Shown: positions 16,554 through 24,905, counted from the first letter of the stretch. The stretch is DNA of 64,000 nt from an uncultured Bacteroidales bacterium (GCA_900316305.1 ONCM01000003.1:1-64000), one strand, 5' to 3'. Notes: a model not told the origin generated them from the sequence alone. Made by a program: numbers and translations.

Positions 16554-16768
16554 GATTCTCTGATATTTATGTTTAAATAACAAACGGAAAATCCGCAGTG
16601 TTGTTGCGGATTTTTCAGGAATACCCGCAACGATAGCATTGCAAAAACACTTTTCCTTCTTTTAGTGTGCCGAGTTGTTTATACGATTCTGATTCGATTG
16701 TACATTAAACAATCCAAGGCATCTCTTTTTCGTCAGTGTATTATACTTGGCTGTGAAATGTATTAGGA

Positions 16769-17101
16769 TTAAAAAATCGACACCTTTATTTTCTCCACAA
16801 TCTGGTCAAAGTAAGGTTGCTTAAGACGGCTGATTTTACGCACTACATCGCGTTCAATGTCTCCCATTATCAGCTGACATTTCACATAACTTTGTTTACT
16901 TAATGGTTTTGTCAGCATTTCGTCGGAAAGGGTAAAGCTATACTGCGGATTGTAGTCTTTCGAAGAAATCATGCACAAATAGATGTAGCCCTCGTTCTCC
17001 TGCAGTTCATTATTTGAAATAATCAACGCCGGATGGGGCTTAAATGAACCATCTGGAAACATAAAGTTGACTTCAACAACGTCACGCTGCTCGTATTTCA
17101 T
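16769..17101 (-). CDS. MazF/PemK-like toxin
   Basis: 110 residues: MKYEQRDVVEVNFMFPDGSF, then HPALIISNNEL, YIYLCMISSKDY and SYVKCQLIMGDIERDVVRKI. This is the barrel pattern of MazF/PemK ribonucleases (R-G-D-V-V/I, HPALIIS, hydrophobic strand, S-x-v-k). It follows the small antitoxin gene by 6 bp. Likely target is cellular mRNA; cut specificity is unknown. Confidence 0.72.
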   Translation of the reverse strand: MKYEQRDVVEVNFMFPDGSFKPHPALIISNNELQENEGYIYLCMISSKDYNPQYSFTLSDEMLTKPLSKQSYVKCQLIMGDIERDVVRKISRLKQPYFDQIVEKIKVSIF

Positions 17102-17107
17102 AGGATG

Positions 17108-17317
17108 TTAGATTTTGTTTTCGTTCAACCAACGGGCCATATTATTTTTTGATGTGCATAAGAATGCTTGCCGTTCCTCTTCGGCCGTCCACTCGCGATC
17201 TTTCGCTTCTTCTTGAGACTGCGAAATGTGGAACACGTTTCCTAACGAGCGTATCAATGCCACAACACTTTGCGCCACCTTACTGCGCCCATCGTAAGTT
17301 ATTGTTAATGTTGCCAT
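17108..17317 (-). CDS. Antitoxin partner of the MazF/PemK-like toxin
   Basis: 69 residues from the ATG at 17317 (a TTG at 17335 would add six residues). MATLTITYDGRSKVAQSVVALIRSL starts a short strand and helix; the charged C-terminal half (EEAKDREWTAEEERQAFLC) looks like the flexible toxin-binding tail. A -7 box (TATTTTTGC, about 17339-17347) sits just upstream. Called from size, position and partner; no close family is recognised. Confidence 0.55.
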   Translation of the reverse strand: MATLTITYDGRSKVAQSVVALIRSLGNVFHISQSQEEAKDREWTAEEERQAFLCTSKNNMARWLNENKI

Positions 17318-17473
17318 ATTTTCATCTATTTTCAAACGGCAAAAATACTAAAATAATTCGAACAGCAATGTCACGATTTAATACTATGGCTACAAAGGTA
17401 TAAAATTACCATATATAATCAAAAATGATTTATATCAGACACGCTTTAGTGTCTTGAACATAACTCACAAAGG

Positions 17474-18247
17474 TTACATCTCTGCAACCTTTACTTTCTT
17501 ACTGCGCCAAAAGAACCAAATCTCCCCGCCAATTCCAAACAGGACGAGAACAATTCCCAAGTATAAGCCCCACTTCGAATCCGTCCGGGACCACTCATTA
17601 TAGTCAGATAATGTAAAGCAGGAATTATTGGATTCGTATGCGACCACAAAGGGGTCGTATTCATCTTGTGTATGGAGCTCTCTGTTGGTAAGCGCACTAT
17701 TTTCCACGACACGCTGATAATCACGAACAGGAACATATAATGTTATGGGTGATTCGCTAGTCAAGGTTTTATCAATAATGGGTATATAAAACCAATATTG
17801 AGGGTATTCTATCAATAATACATGAGTAAAGGTTTCTCGTGCTTTAACACGCTCTATGACAACTTCTGATATGGTGCCATTGATACTACGGAGATTTTCA
17901 GGTTTGACATCCTTGTAACCAAAATAACTAATGAGCGCAAAAATGCCAAGACCAAAACACAACAACCCCCAAACAATAGAGCCAACAATGATTAGTATTC
18001 GTGAAAAATGCCGCTTGGTTTCTGTGTCTTTTTGTTTAGGCTCATCACCCTTGTAAAACAGAATAGTCGCAAACGGCAGAAGTACCCATACACCAAAAAA
18101 CATAGTAAGTATCAAAGAAGTCCACTGGATGTATCCATCCACAAACACATTCTTTGCACTTGTAAACGTCGGATATGCAAAAATCAAAGCAAGCAATAGA
18201 CTTACCAATATCGCATTTTTCCGATTCTTCTGTTTGTCGTTTTCCAT
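17474..18247 (-). CDS. Integral membrane protein of unknown function
   Basis: 257 residues. Hydrophobic segments at about 12-30, 43-64, 85-110 and 228-248. Between the third and fourth lies a roughly 115-residue extracytoplasmic part (INGTISEVVIERVKARETF...SPITLYVPVRDYQRVVENS), resembling DUF3592-type domains that start GTI/V-s-x-x. A Lys/Arg-rich end (RSKKVKV) points to the cytoplasm. A -7 box at 18359-18367 is 112 bp upstream. Low G+C than the housekeeping genes. Confidence 0.6.
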   Translation of the reverse strand: MENDKQKNRKNAILVSLLLALIFAYPTFTSAKNVFVDGYIQWTSLILTMFFGVWVLLPFATILFYKGDEPKQKDTETKRHFSRILIIVGSIVWGLLCFGLGIFALISYFGYKDVKPENLRSINGTISEVVIERVKARETFTHVLLIEYPQYWFYIPIIDKTLTSESPITLYVPVRDYQRVVENSALTNRELHTQDEYDPFVVAYESNNSCFTLSDYNEWSRTDSKWGLYLGIVLVLFGIGGEIWFFWRSKKVKVAEM

Positions 18248-18401
18248 TACTAAAGGATTTGTCTTACTGCTACACGCCTATCATTCTATATCTCCGGTTC
18301 CTGTTCCCGCCACGGGCTTCCAGATAACCGAATCCAGATTAGAGTATCAAATTTTCGGCAAAAATACTCATTTTTTCAACGATTTCTACTTGATTCTGAC
18401 G

Positions 18402-18585
18402 TTAATACAACGCCTGATAAATCCTCCTGATCTCCTCTTCGTCCAAGGGAACGTAATTGTTGGCCAACAGCCGCTGCTGGGTCTTGAGCACACTGGTGGT
18501 GAATTCGTCTATCTCGGCGGGCTTCATGCCATAGTGACGAAGCGTGTCTATAGGTGACTTACCCTTTTTTCTTGCTTTTTGAAAA
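18402..18585 (-). pseudogene. C-terminal remnant of an iron-containing alcohol dehydrogenase-like protein
   Basis: On the minus strand one frame reads SPIDTLRHYGMKPAEIDEFT and continues TTSVLKTQQRLLANNYVPL...RRIYQALY to a TAA at 18402. The LLANNYVPL...I..IY ending is like that of group III iron-containing alcohol dehydrogenases. No upstream coding sequence remains; the 80-bp repeat copy 2 starts where the remnant begins. Seen: the open frame and its ending. Inferred: the family. Confidence 0.45.
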
Positions 18586-18647
18586 AAACGTCTGTTTATT
18601 TTTGGCTATTCAAATATAAAAAACATCCGTTATAGCCAAAAATAATT
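18565..18647. repeat. 80-bp hairpin repeat, copy 2
   Basis: Same element as 14490-14573: T-rich flank, CGTCTGTTTATTTTTGGCTAT, loop with AAAAAACATCCGTT, then ATAGCCAAAAATAA. It fills the gap between the dehydrogenase remnant and the next lipoprotein gene; the rest of 18248-18650 holds only a promoter and this remnant. Confidence 0.75.
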
Positions 18648-18650
18648 AAT

Positions 18651-19202
18651 TTACTCGGCAACCGAACCTATGTGAATCCATTTCAACTTGCCACTCGGAC
18701 ACCAGAATTCCGTGCCTCCATAGATGCTTCCGAGAAACACACGGTCGTTGTCCGTCAGTTCCTCATTCAAGATATCCTTGTAACGGTCATAAACCTTGTC
18801 TTTGGTGTCACCCACCTTAACGCCTCTGCTTGTTTTGTATCGGTTGCCGGAAGTAACCATGATTGAAAAGACAGACGATGGGGCGCCCGCGGTGTCCGAC
18901 TCCATATCCAGAACTATGCCGTCATATATCCACTCCGCATAGAAAAAACCTGAAAATTCCATAAATCCCTCATAGACAACAGAATCTGGTTTGCCGAGTT
19001 TGTTGAGGACGACTGTATCGGTCACACCGACAGTCAACCAGCCATTGATTGTGTCAAACAGAAATTCTTCGTCCTCCTTGGATGCCTCTGAAGACTTAAC
19101 AATTTCTCTATCTGAAGTATCTTCAATTACAACTTTGCTCTTGCAAGCGTTCATGGCGACAAGGGCGAGTATCACTGCACATAGCATTACTATCTTCTTC
19201 AT
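18651..19202 (-). CDS. Small lipoprotein, SmpA/BLIP-like fold
   Basis: 183 residues from MKKIVMLCAVILALVAMNAC (lipobox MNAC); the longer frame to 19319 is rejected because a -7 box (19224-19232) lies within it. The mature part shows VLNKLGKPDSVVYEG and GVKVGDTKDKVYDRYKDIL, the paired L-G-x-P-D and G-x-s-x-x-x-v motifs of SmpA/OmlA-like domains. Probably faces the periplasm on the outer membrane. Its leader and signal sequence are near duplicates of those of the lipoprotein at 16065-16553. Confidence 0.6.
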   Translation of the reverse strand: MKKIVMLCAVILALVAMNACKSKVVIEDTSDREIVKSSEASKEDEEFLFDTINGWLTVGVTDTVVLNKLGKPDSVVYEGFMEFSGFFYAEWIYDGIVLDMESDTAGAPSSVFSIMVTSGNRYKTSRGVKVGDTKDKVYDRYKDILNEELTDNDRVFLGSIYGGTEFWCPSGKLKWIHIGSVAE

Positions 19203-19331
19203 AAATTTCTGATATTTAAGTTTGCAAAAATACTCATTTTTTGTAAACCTAAACACCTCCACAAAGACGCGGAGCCCTTGCGGCAGTATGTTCCGTTTCC
19301 CAAAGCGTGCCTTCCGCACGCAGTTGTCGCA

Positions 19332-20396
19332 CTATACCTTCCGGCCAATTTTCTTGAGCAAACGTCTTACTTTGCGGCTTCGCTTGACCAGCCACTCCTC
19401 GATCATCTCCTCCTCCATTTCAGGACCGTCGATAATCTCGTTCTTGCGTCTTTCTGAACGGGCAAACCGGAGATATGCCCCTATATGACGCCGCTTTTTC
19501 TCGTGATAGATAGCATCGAACGGGATAAGCACCCCCGTGTCCTCGATATTGTGCATCAAATGGTTCACTGCCGTACCGAACATGAGCAATTCAGACGTGA
19601 TGGAAACGTAAGCCGTTACATTGGGTGGGACATTCACATTTCTCATTCTGGCCGCCCCCTTAAGCAACTTGTAATCTTCCAATTGGTCTTCCTTGTTCAA
19701 TACCAGATCCATCAATCCGGGATCGGAAGCGGGCATGATCGCTTGGTCGTCCCACGGCCGGACAAGTTCATCCTTATCCCCAAAATGTTTCCATAAGAAA
19801 TGGTAAATCAGATCTTTAGCAATATAGTCGTAGGAAGGATACAGGGTGATCTTTCCGAAGAAATAGAGCAAATTGGGATTCTTCATGATAATGGCCACCA
19901 AACCGTCCCACAAGTTGTCAAAGGCGAAAATAGACTTCGCACCGCCCTTGGAACTCTGATACTCCGGTGCCACGAAATTGCGTCCGAGTTCAATGACATG
20001 CGGCAGATACTCATCGATAAACTTCTGGGAAAAGCGGAACTGATGGGAACTGGCTAGTACAGGCTGACCGTTTTCGTCAATCTTCGCCTCCGAGCCGAAA
20101 AGGAAGCGATAACCGCCAATAATGGCCTCATTCTCCGGATCCCAGACAATCAGCTGCTTATACGGCTTCTCCATCTTGTCGTATTCATCAAGATCTATAG
20201 CATTGCCCGTGGAACCGCCGGCCTCGCGGAACGCCAACTCCCGCAATCGGCCGATTTCCGTGACCACGTTGGGGGAATCCTGCCACGTTACAATGTAGAG
20301 CTCGTTGTGCCCTTTGTTGGTGTCTTCCAGCTTCTTGGATTTGGTGAGTTCTGACTTGATTAGTTCAACCGGTACGGGATCTATGATGGTATTCAT
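19332..20396 (-). CDS. glsB: Glycine N-acyltransferase for glycine lipids (GNAT family)
   Basis: 354 residues from MNTIIDPVPVELIKSEL; the frame is open upstream, but this ATG fits the spacing after glsA (13 bp). REAGGSTGNAIDLDEYDKMEKPYKQLIVWDPENEAIIGGYR and ELGRNFVAPEYQ are the signatures of the OlsB/hemolysin-like acyl-ACP N-acyltransferases. In Bacteroides the homologue GlsB makes N-acyl glycine (commendamide) and GlsA next to it adds the second chain. Cytoplasmic with a basic C-terminal tail (RKVRRLLKKIGRKV) likely touching the membrane. Confidence 0.85.
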   Translation of the reverse strand: MNTIIDPVPVELIKSELTKSKKLEDTNKGHNELYIVTWQDSPNVVTEIGRLRELAFREAGGSTGNAIDLDEYDKMEKPYKQLIVWDPENEAIIGGYRFLFGSEAKIDENGQPVLASSHQFRFSQKFIDEYLPHVIELGRNFVAPEYQSSKGGAKSIFAFDNLWDGLVAIIMKNPNLLYFFGKITLYPSYDYIAKDLIYHFLWKHFGDKDELVRPWDDQAIMPASDPGLMDLVLNKEDQLEDYKLLKGAARMRNVNVPPNVTAYVSITSELLMFGTAVNHLMHNIEDTGVLIPFDAIYHEKKRRHIGAYLRFARSERRKNEIIDGPEMEEEMIEEWLVKRSRKVRRLLKKIGRKV

Positions 20397-20409
20397 AATG
20401 ATGGAGATT

Positions 20410-21273
20410 TTAATCGATACTGGATGGCCAGGGGTTGGAAACGATGCCTGCCATATCAAGCATAGTCTGGTGCGCCAAATCGCGCATACGTGCCACCTCC
20501 TCTTTCCGGGGAGCGTTGAGGTCAGGCACGATCGGGTCGCCCACGTGGATGGTGAGCAGTGGTTCGTCTTTGCAGAAAAGTTTACGCCATCCGGTGCGCG
20601 GCCGGAAGGAGAGCATCAGGGGGATGACCGGGAGCGCGTACCGGTAGGCCATGTTGAACGTGCCTATTTTGAACGGTCGTAGCGGGGCATAGAATTTCCA
20701 GCTGCAGCTTTCGGGGAAGATGTGTATCCACTGTTTTTTGGCATGAAGTTCTTCCAAAGCCTTGTCAAATTCCCGAAGTCCGCTGCGTTCCTCCGGGATG
20801 GCGATGCCGCCGATGGCTTTCATCAAAAACCCGTCCTTGCCTCGAAACGGCTGGGCGTACATGGGAATCCAGGCCTTGCGGTAGCGCATCGCCTGCAACA
20901 CGCAAATCATGTCCCATCGGTGGACGTGGTTGCACACGGTCATCATGCCGTTTGCAAAAAGATCGCGGTTTTGGAGAATTTTCTCGCGGCCTTCAATCTT
21001 GAGACCATAACGAATTCGGTTCACAGGGAAAGCAGCAATCCAGAGGGCAAAATAAACGAGGGAATGCCAAATTTTGAACTTCAGAGATTTATCAAGATAG
21101 GGGTAAGTCTCATCAAATGCAATGTCCTTGAGTTCCCCGCGTATGGGTGCCATTCTCGTAAACGGGTCGTCCCCGGAAAAATCCTCCTTCGGCTCAGGGA
21201 CGAAAACCTCCTCCCTGACCTTGAAGTTCCGGTACGCCGGTCCGTATGATGAATAGTCCTTTATCGTGTTCAT
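20410..21273 (-). CDS. glsA: O-acyltransferase for glycine lipids (PlsC family)
   Basis: 287 residues. One membrane segment around 70-85 (SLVYFALWIAAFPVNRI), then CNHVHRWDM (the H-x4-D catalytic motif of PlsC-type acyltransferases), PFRGKDGFLMKAIGGIAI and HIFPESCSWKFYAPLRPFK (PE-x-S/T region). It should esterify the 3-hydroxy group of N-acyl glycine made by GlsB. Order glsA-glsB with a 13-bp gap matches the known Bacteroides pair. A -7 box lies 47 bp upstream. Confidence 0.85.
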   Translation of the reverse strand: MNTIKDYSSYGPAYRNFKVREEVFVPEPKEDFSGDDPFTRMAPIRGELKDIAFDETYPYLDKSLKFKIWHSLVYFALWIAAFPVNRIRYGLKIEGREKILQNRDLFANGMMTVCNHVHRWDMICVLQAMRYRKAWIPMYAQPFRGKDGFLMKAIGGIAIPEERSGLREFDKALEELHAKKQWIHIFPESCSWKFYAPLRPFKIGTFNMAYRYALPVIPLMLSFRPRTGWRKLFCKDEPLLTIHVGDPIVPDLNAPRKEEVARMRDLAHQTMLDMAGIVSNPWPSSID

Positions 21274-21319
21274 TTTCCAGCATTATTACGAACAAATCTT
21301 CGAGTTTCGTAATGATGCT

Positions 21320-21328
21320 GCAAAATTA
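21320..21328 (-). promoter_or_regulatory. Promoter -7 box for glsA-glsB
   Basis: TAATTTTGC on the minus strand, 47 bp upstream of glsA. Confidence 0.6.
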
Positions 21329-21351
21329 ACATTTTTTTGTATAGTACGGAT

Positions 21352-22134
21352 TCAGTTTTCGTTTATTGTCGTACTACTTTCCTTCTTCTCTTCTTCGTTC
21401 CTCGCCTTCACGCGCTGGTTCAATTCCTGCATATATCCGGCGGTGATGATACTCGACGGCAAGGCAATGATGGCAATACCCAGCAGCGAAGAAATGATAC
21501 TGAGAGTCCTTCCCATGGCAGATACGGGACACAAATCGCCATATCCCACAGTACTCAGCGTGATGGCGGCCCAATAGACGGCGTCATAGAAAGTTTTGAA
21601 GATGTACTGCCCTGTCGCTGGGTCTATTTCATGCTCCGACTGAAAAATGAGAATGGCCGTGATGAGGATGTCGAAAAAGGCCACAAACATGACAGTCGCC
21701 AGCAGCTTCCACTGCTTCTTTAGCACCGTGACAAATATGTCCAAAGGACCAATGTAATGGACAATCTTTGTGAATCGAAAAATCTTCAGCAAACGCATTG
21801 CCTTGGTTAGCTTGTATGCGGGTGCCAGCAGATGGAAAGTAGGCAAGATGGACAGAAAATCCATAATGGCCATTGGGGTGAATGGATAGAGAAGGAACGC
21901 CTTCCATTTGGGCTTGTCGGAACGCAAGTCGCAAGTCACCCAGCGGAGAATATAATCCACCAGATAGACGACACCGGAAATAACATCAAAATACACAAAC
22001 AAAGGCTTCTGCTCCCGGAACAGCAGGGGTACTGTGCCTATGACTATGGCCACGAGCATCACACAATCGTAAGCGCGCGAGAGAGTGCCCTTCTTTCTCG
22101 GTTCAACCAGGTCGCTAATCCATTTTCTGTTCAT
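21352..22134 (-). CDS. Voltage-gated potassium channel (six-segment)
   Basis: 260 residues with S1-S4-like segments (about 25-150; S4 region KAMRLLKIFRFTKIV with Arg/Lys every third to fourth position), S5 (LLATVMFVAFFDILITAIL), a pore helix and filter TLSTVGYGDLCPVS around residue 192, and S6 (IISSLLGIAIIALPSSII). The filter is K+-selective. The short C-terminal tail is highly charged. Homotetramer in the inner membrane; probably helps set membrane potential. Confidence 0.93.
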   Translation of the reverse strand: MNRKWISDLVEPRKKGTLSRAYDCVMLVAIVIGTVPLLFREQKPLFVYFDVISGVVYLVDYILRWVTCDLRSDKPKWKAFLLYPFTPMAIMDFLSILPTFHLLAPAYKLTKAMRLLKIFRFTKIVHYIGPLDIFVTVLKKQWKLLATVMFVAFFDILITAILIFQSEHEIDPATGQYIFKTFYDAVYWAAITLSTVGYGDLCPVSAMGRTLSIISSLLGIAIIALPSSIITAGYMQELNQRVKARNEEEKKESSTTINEN

Positions 22135-22239
22135 TCTCTAAGTTAAATTAGAACGAATATTCATTATTTTATCGCATTATTTTCAACAAATGCCATAAGT
22201 CAAAACTGATGAATTATTTTTGCGCAAAAAAAATTACAC

Positions 22240-22839
22240 TCACCCTATCACAGCACCATGTACAATCGCCAGAATGTTGTTGGAGAAGAGTTTGATGGCC
22301 ATCGCCAGAAGGATAACCCCAAAGAACTTCCGCAGCACATAGATGACATCGGCGCCCAACCATCGGCTGATTTTATCGAGATAGCGCAGCACGATGTAGT
22401 CGATGACGATGTTGATGGCCAAGCCGATCATGATGTTCACGGTGGCGTATTCCGCATGGAGCGAGATGAAGGCGGTGATGGCTCCGGGTCCGGCAATGAG
22501 CGGGAAGGCGATGGGAACGATGCTGGCACCCGACGAGGTGGGCTCGTTTTTGATGATGTCGCGCCCTAAGATCATTTCGAAGGCTAGAATGAAAAGCACG
22601 ATAGAACCCGCAACGGCGAACGACGGCATGTCAATGCCGAAGAGTTTGAGCAACGCATCGCCCAGAAAATAGAATCCGACGAACAGGATAAGGGCGGCGG
22701 CAGTGGCTTCCAAGGGTTTGATTTTCGTCCCCTTGTCGCGCATGGAGACAAAAATGGGGATGGAACCGGTGATGTCGATAATGGCGAACATCACGAGGAA
22801 CGTGCTGAATATCTCTACGAAGTTGATTTGTGCGAACAT
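22240..22839 (-). CDS. MarC-family membrane protein
   Basis: 199 residues from MFAQINFVEIFSTFLVMFAI; the longer frame to 22902 is rejected because the promoter lies in it. Six membrane segments and the motifs IDITGSIPIFVSM, FAVAGSIVLFILAFEMILG and PLIAGPGAITAFI are those of the MarC/UPF0056 family. Function of the family is not settled. Its promoter is back to back with that of cobalamin riboswitch 2. Confidence 0.9.
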   Translation of the reverse strand: MFAQINFVEIFSTFLVMFAIIDITGSIPIFVSMRDKGTKIKPLEATAAALILFVGFYFLGDALLKLFGIDMPSFAVAGSIVLFILAFEMILGRDIIKNEPTSSGASIVPIAFPLIAGPGAITAFISLHAEYATVNIMIGLAINIVIDYIVLRYLDKISRWLGADVIYVLRKFFGVILLAMAIKLFSNNILAIVHGAVIG

Positions 22840-22865
22840 GATGATTGTCTTTTGCAATTGCGGCG

Positions 22866-22874
22866 GCAAAAGTA
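22866..22874 (-). promoter_or_regulatory. Promoter -7 box for marC-like gene
   Basis: TACTTTTGC on the minus strand 27 bp upstream of the start at 22839. Confidence 0.65.
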
Positions 22875-22885
22875 CAAAAAAAGTG

Positions 22886-22894
22886 TATTTTTGC
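22886..22894 (+). promoter_or_regulatory. Promoter -7 box driving cobalamin riboswitch 2
   Basis: TATTTTTGC on the plus strand directly before the aptamer. Confidence 0.7.
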
Positions 22895-22895
22895 A

Positions 22896-23120
22896 GCCGC
22901 AAAATGGTGAAGGGAAACAGGTGCGAATCCTGTACAGTACCCGCTGCTGTAAGTTCCGCGAAAGGAGCCGCAAAATGTCACTGTCGAAAGATGGGAAGAC
23001 GCCGCTTCAGGAACAAGTCAGAAAACCTGCCATTTATGCGTTGTTAATCGCTTCGGGAGGTAGGCGGATACAAAAGAGACCTTAATCACACTCTTTGTTT
23101 CTATTATTAACCGAAGCATT
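22896..23120 (+). ncRNA. Cobalamin riboswitch 2
   Basis: AGGGAAACAGGTGCGAATCC, then GTACAGTACCCGCTGCTGTAAG, and the B12 box AGTCAGAAAACCTGCC at 23016-23031. The expression platform repeats that of riboswitch 1: GCTTCGG (23050-23056) can pair with CCGAAGC (23111-23117), and GGAGGTAGGCGGATACAAAA between them is the same in both. It controls the T9SS protein at 23181. Confidence 0.93.
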
Positions 23121-23180
23121 TTGTCAAACTTAAATGCTAAGGATTACACGTATTTGGTATTTTTAATAAACAAAACAATT

Positions 23181-24458
23181 ATGAAGAAATTATTACTCTT
23201 TTTCGGTTTATTTTGCATGATAAACCTGACTTTTGCCCAACAGACGGTGATTCTGAATGGACATGGAAATCATGATGGTGCAGTCCGCGATGGCGATGAT
23301 CCCGTTGACGCATCCCTCCCCTTTAGCGACATCCTTTTCTGGGTGGGCAGCGGTTCCGACAGCGCTGAGTTCATCGTCAACTTTGCGCAACCTGACACCG
23401 CATTCGCATGGGGCTTCCTCTTCAACGGCAGCACCACCGCACAAGAGATGGTCAATGCCATCGCAGCCGCCGACCCCCGTTTCTGGTCCGAAGGCTCTCC
23501 CTCCTCTGGCGGTGACCTCCACTTCGTCCTCTCCAACGGCGACACCCTGGGACTTTCCCCCGTTGATCCGACTATGGGTTACAACTTCTGGTGGACCAAC
23601 CTCAACGGTGTTAGCGCAGGTGCCGGTGCAGCTAGCACACTCCATAACGGAGACATATTCAAATACGGTGACATGAATTCCGCCATCGGCTGGGATTTCC
23701 AGTATGGTTATTACATGGAAGAGGCATGGGTCAAGACTCCCACTGCTGTCGCGCCTCCTACAGATCCTCTTCCCGATGAGGCCACTATCGCCTTCAGCGA
23801 AATCCTCTACTGGGTGGGTGAAGGTTCCAACGAGGCCGTCATGGCCGTCAACTGGGCTGACACTGCTTTGGCATGGGGCTACCGCTGGAACGGCACTGCC
23901 ACCGTCGCTGACATGATAGCTGACATCGCCGCCGCCGACCCGCGCTTCAGCTACGAACTGGGCAGCTGGGGTCTCGACGACATCATCTTCGCTGTTGCCG
24001 AAGGCGACACCCTCCGCAAAGTTCCCTACAGTTATTGGGAAAGCAAGAACAATGGCTATACGGATATGGGTATGGGTCAGACCCTCGCCAACGGTGACTT
24101 CGAGAAGTGGGCCGAACCCGCCGCCGGCATCATCGCCGATAGCATGGAATACGATGGTTACTGGTACTACACCTACGTCTATCCGATGACCATCAATCCC
24201 GTCTCTGTGCCCGAGACAGGCTCAGGCATCGACAATCACGAGATATCCCGCATGTACGCGTATCCGAACCCGTGCACGAACACGCTCTACATCACCAACG
24301 AGAACGCCGAGCGCATCGAACTGTACAATGCTAACGGCAAACTGTTGGAGGCTGTCGAGAACCACGACACGCAAGTGACTCTGAATATGCAACAGTATCC
24401 TGCTGGCCTCTATCTGCTGAAAGTCGGCAATGACGTGCAGAAAATCTTGAAGAAATAA
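23181..24458 (+). CDS. B12-riboswitch-controlled T9SS surface protein with two repeat domains
   Basis: 425 residues from MKKLLLFFGLFCMINLTFAQ. After the signal peptide come two copies of a roughly 130-residue domain (about 45-195 and 205-340), each starting [FI]SEILYWVGEGSNEAVMAV-like, with AWGYRWNGTATVADM and IAAADPRF. The last 75 residues are a T9SS sorting domain: YAYPNPCTNTLYITNENAER, AERIELYNANGKLLEAV, QYPAGLYLLKVGNDVQKILKK. It should be exported and fixed to the cell surface. The riboswitch upstream points to corrinoid handling, but the repeat domain has no function I can name. The second repeat plus sorting domain (about 680 bp) is almost the same as the end of the 1752-residue neighbour. 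Confidence 0.85.
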   Translation: MKKLLLFFGLFCMINLTFAQQTVILNGHGNHDGAVRDGDDPVDASLPFSDILFWVGSGSDSAEFIVNFAQPDTAFAWGFLFNGSTTAQEMVNAIAAADPRFWSEGSPSSGGDLHFVLSNGDTLGLSPVDPTMGYNFWWTNLNGVSAGAGAASTLHNGDIFKYGDMNSAIGWDFQYGYYMEEAWVKTPTAVAPPTDPLPDEATIAFSEILYWVGEGSNEAVMAVNWADTALAWGYRWNGTATVADMIADIAAADPRFSYELGSWGLDDIIFAVAEGDTLRKVPYSYWESKNNGYTDMGMGQTLANGDFEKWAEPAAGIIADSMEYDGYWYYTYVYPMTINPVSVPETGSGIDNHEISRMYAYPNPCTNTLYITNENAERIELYNANGKLLEAVENHDTQVTLNMQQYPAGLYLLKVGNDVQKILKK

Positions 24459-24497
24459 CCCTTTTATATTAATGAGTAGCCTATCGGCTGAAATGGA

Positions 24498-24527
24498 AAC
24501 GGCCCCGCGTTTGCGAGGCCGTTTTTT
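24498..24527 (+). terminator. Hairpin terminator after the T9SS protein
   Basis: AACGGCCCCGC / GCGAGGCCGTT stem followed by TTTTTT; it also sits at the stop of the convergent small membrane protein gene. Near-identical hairpins follow the two later T9SS genes. Confidence 0.85.
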
Positions 24528-24823
24528 CATTCTTTCTTTTTCCCTTGACCCAATTCCCGGCGGTTTCGCCCGATATACAAAAAATAGAGCATCAAGTCGA
24601 TGGCCACCAACGTACCGTTAAAGATGTAGAGCCAGATGACAATGTCGTGGTTATACAACACCTTGTGGATGATGCCGAAGATGTACCCTAATACGATCAG
24701 GGACATGAAAAGAGGGCTTTTGCCAATCACCACCTTGGTGCGCAAGGATTTGGCAATGGAAATCGGCCAGCTGACCGTGAAACAAAGCAGGAAGAGAACT
24801 TCCCATATACTAAAATCTGTCAT
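24527..24823 (-). CDS. Small three-segment membrane protein
   Basis: 98 residues from MTDFSIWEVLFLLCFTVSWP; the longer frame is rejected because the promoter (24876-24884) is inside it. Three hydrophobic segments (about 8-22, 39-53, 61-83) with a charged C-terminal tail RNRRELGQGKKKE. The spacing (SWPISIAKSLRTK) recalls small SemiSWEET/PQ-loop-like proteins, but this is uncertain. Convergent with the T9SS gene, divergent from riboswitch 3. Confidence 0.6.
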   Translation of the reverse strand: MTDFSIWEVLFLLCFTVSWPISIAKSLRTKVVIGKSPLFMSLIVLGYIFGIIHKVLYNHDIVIWLYIFNGTLVAIDLMLYFLYIGRNRRELGQGKKKE

Positions 24824-24875
24824 AATTTTGATTATTAACAACTTATAAAACATTCGGATTCCCCCGAATGGGACT

Positions 24876-24884
24876 GCAAAAATA
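24876..24884 (-). promoter_or_regulatory. Promoter -7 box for the small membrane protein
   Basis: TATTTTTGC on the minus strand, 53 bp upstream of the start; a CATTCGG/CCGAATG hairpin (about 24851-24870) lies in its leader. Confidence 0.6.
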
Positions 24885-24896
24885 CAAAAAAAAGTG

Positions 24897-24905
24897 TATT
24901 TTTGC
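24897..24905 (+). promoter_or_regulatory. Promoter -7 box driving cobalamin riboswitch 3
   Basis: TATTTTTGC on the plus strand at the head of the aptamer. Confidence 0.7.

Noticed and set aside
22140-22239. Possible small gene between the K+ channel and MarC genes
   Set aside because: AT-rich with no plausible start and frame; treated as intergenic.
23205-24200. Repeat domain as a DUF4430 (transcobalamin C-terminal-like) domain
   Set aside because: Only a loose resemblance around AWGYRWNG; strand order and length do not clearly agree, so no family name was given.
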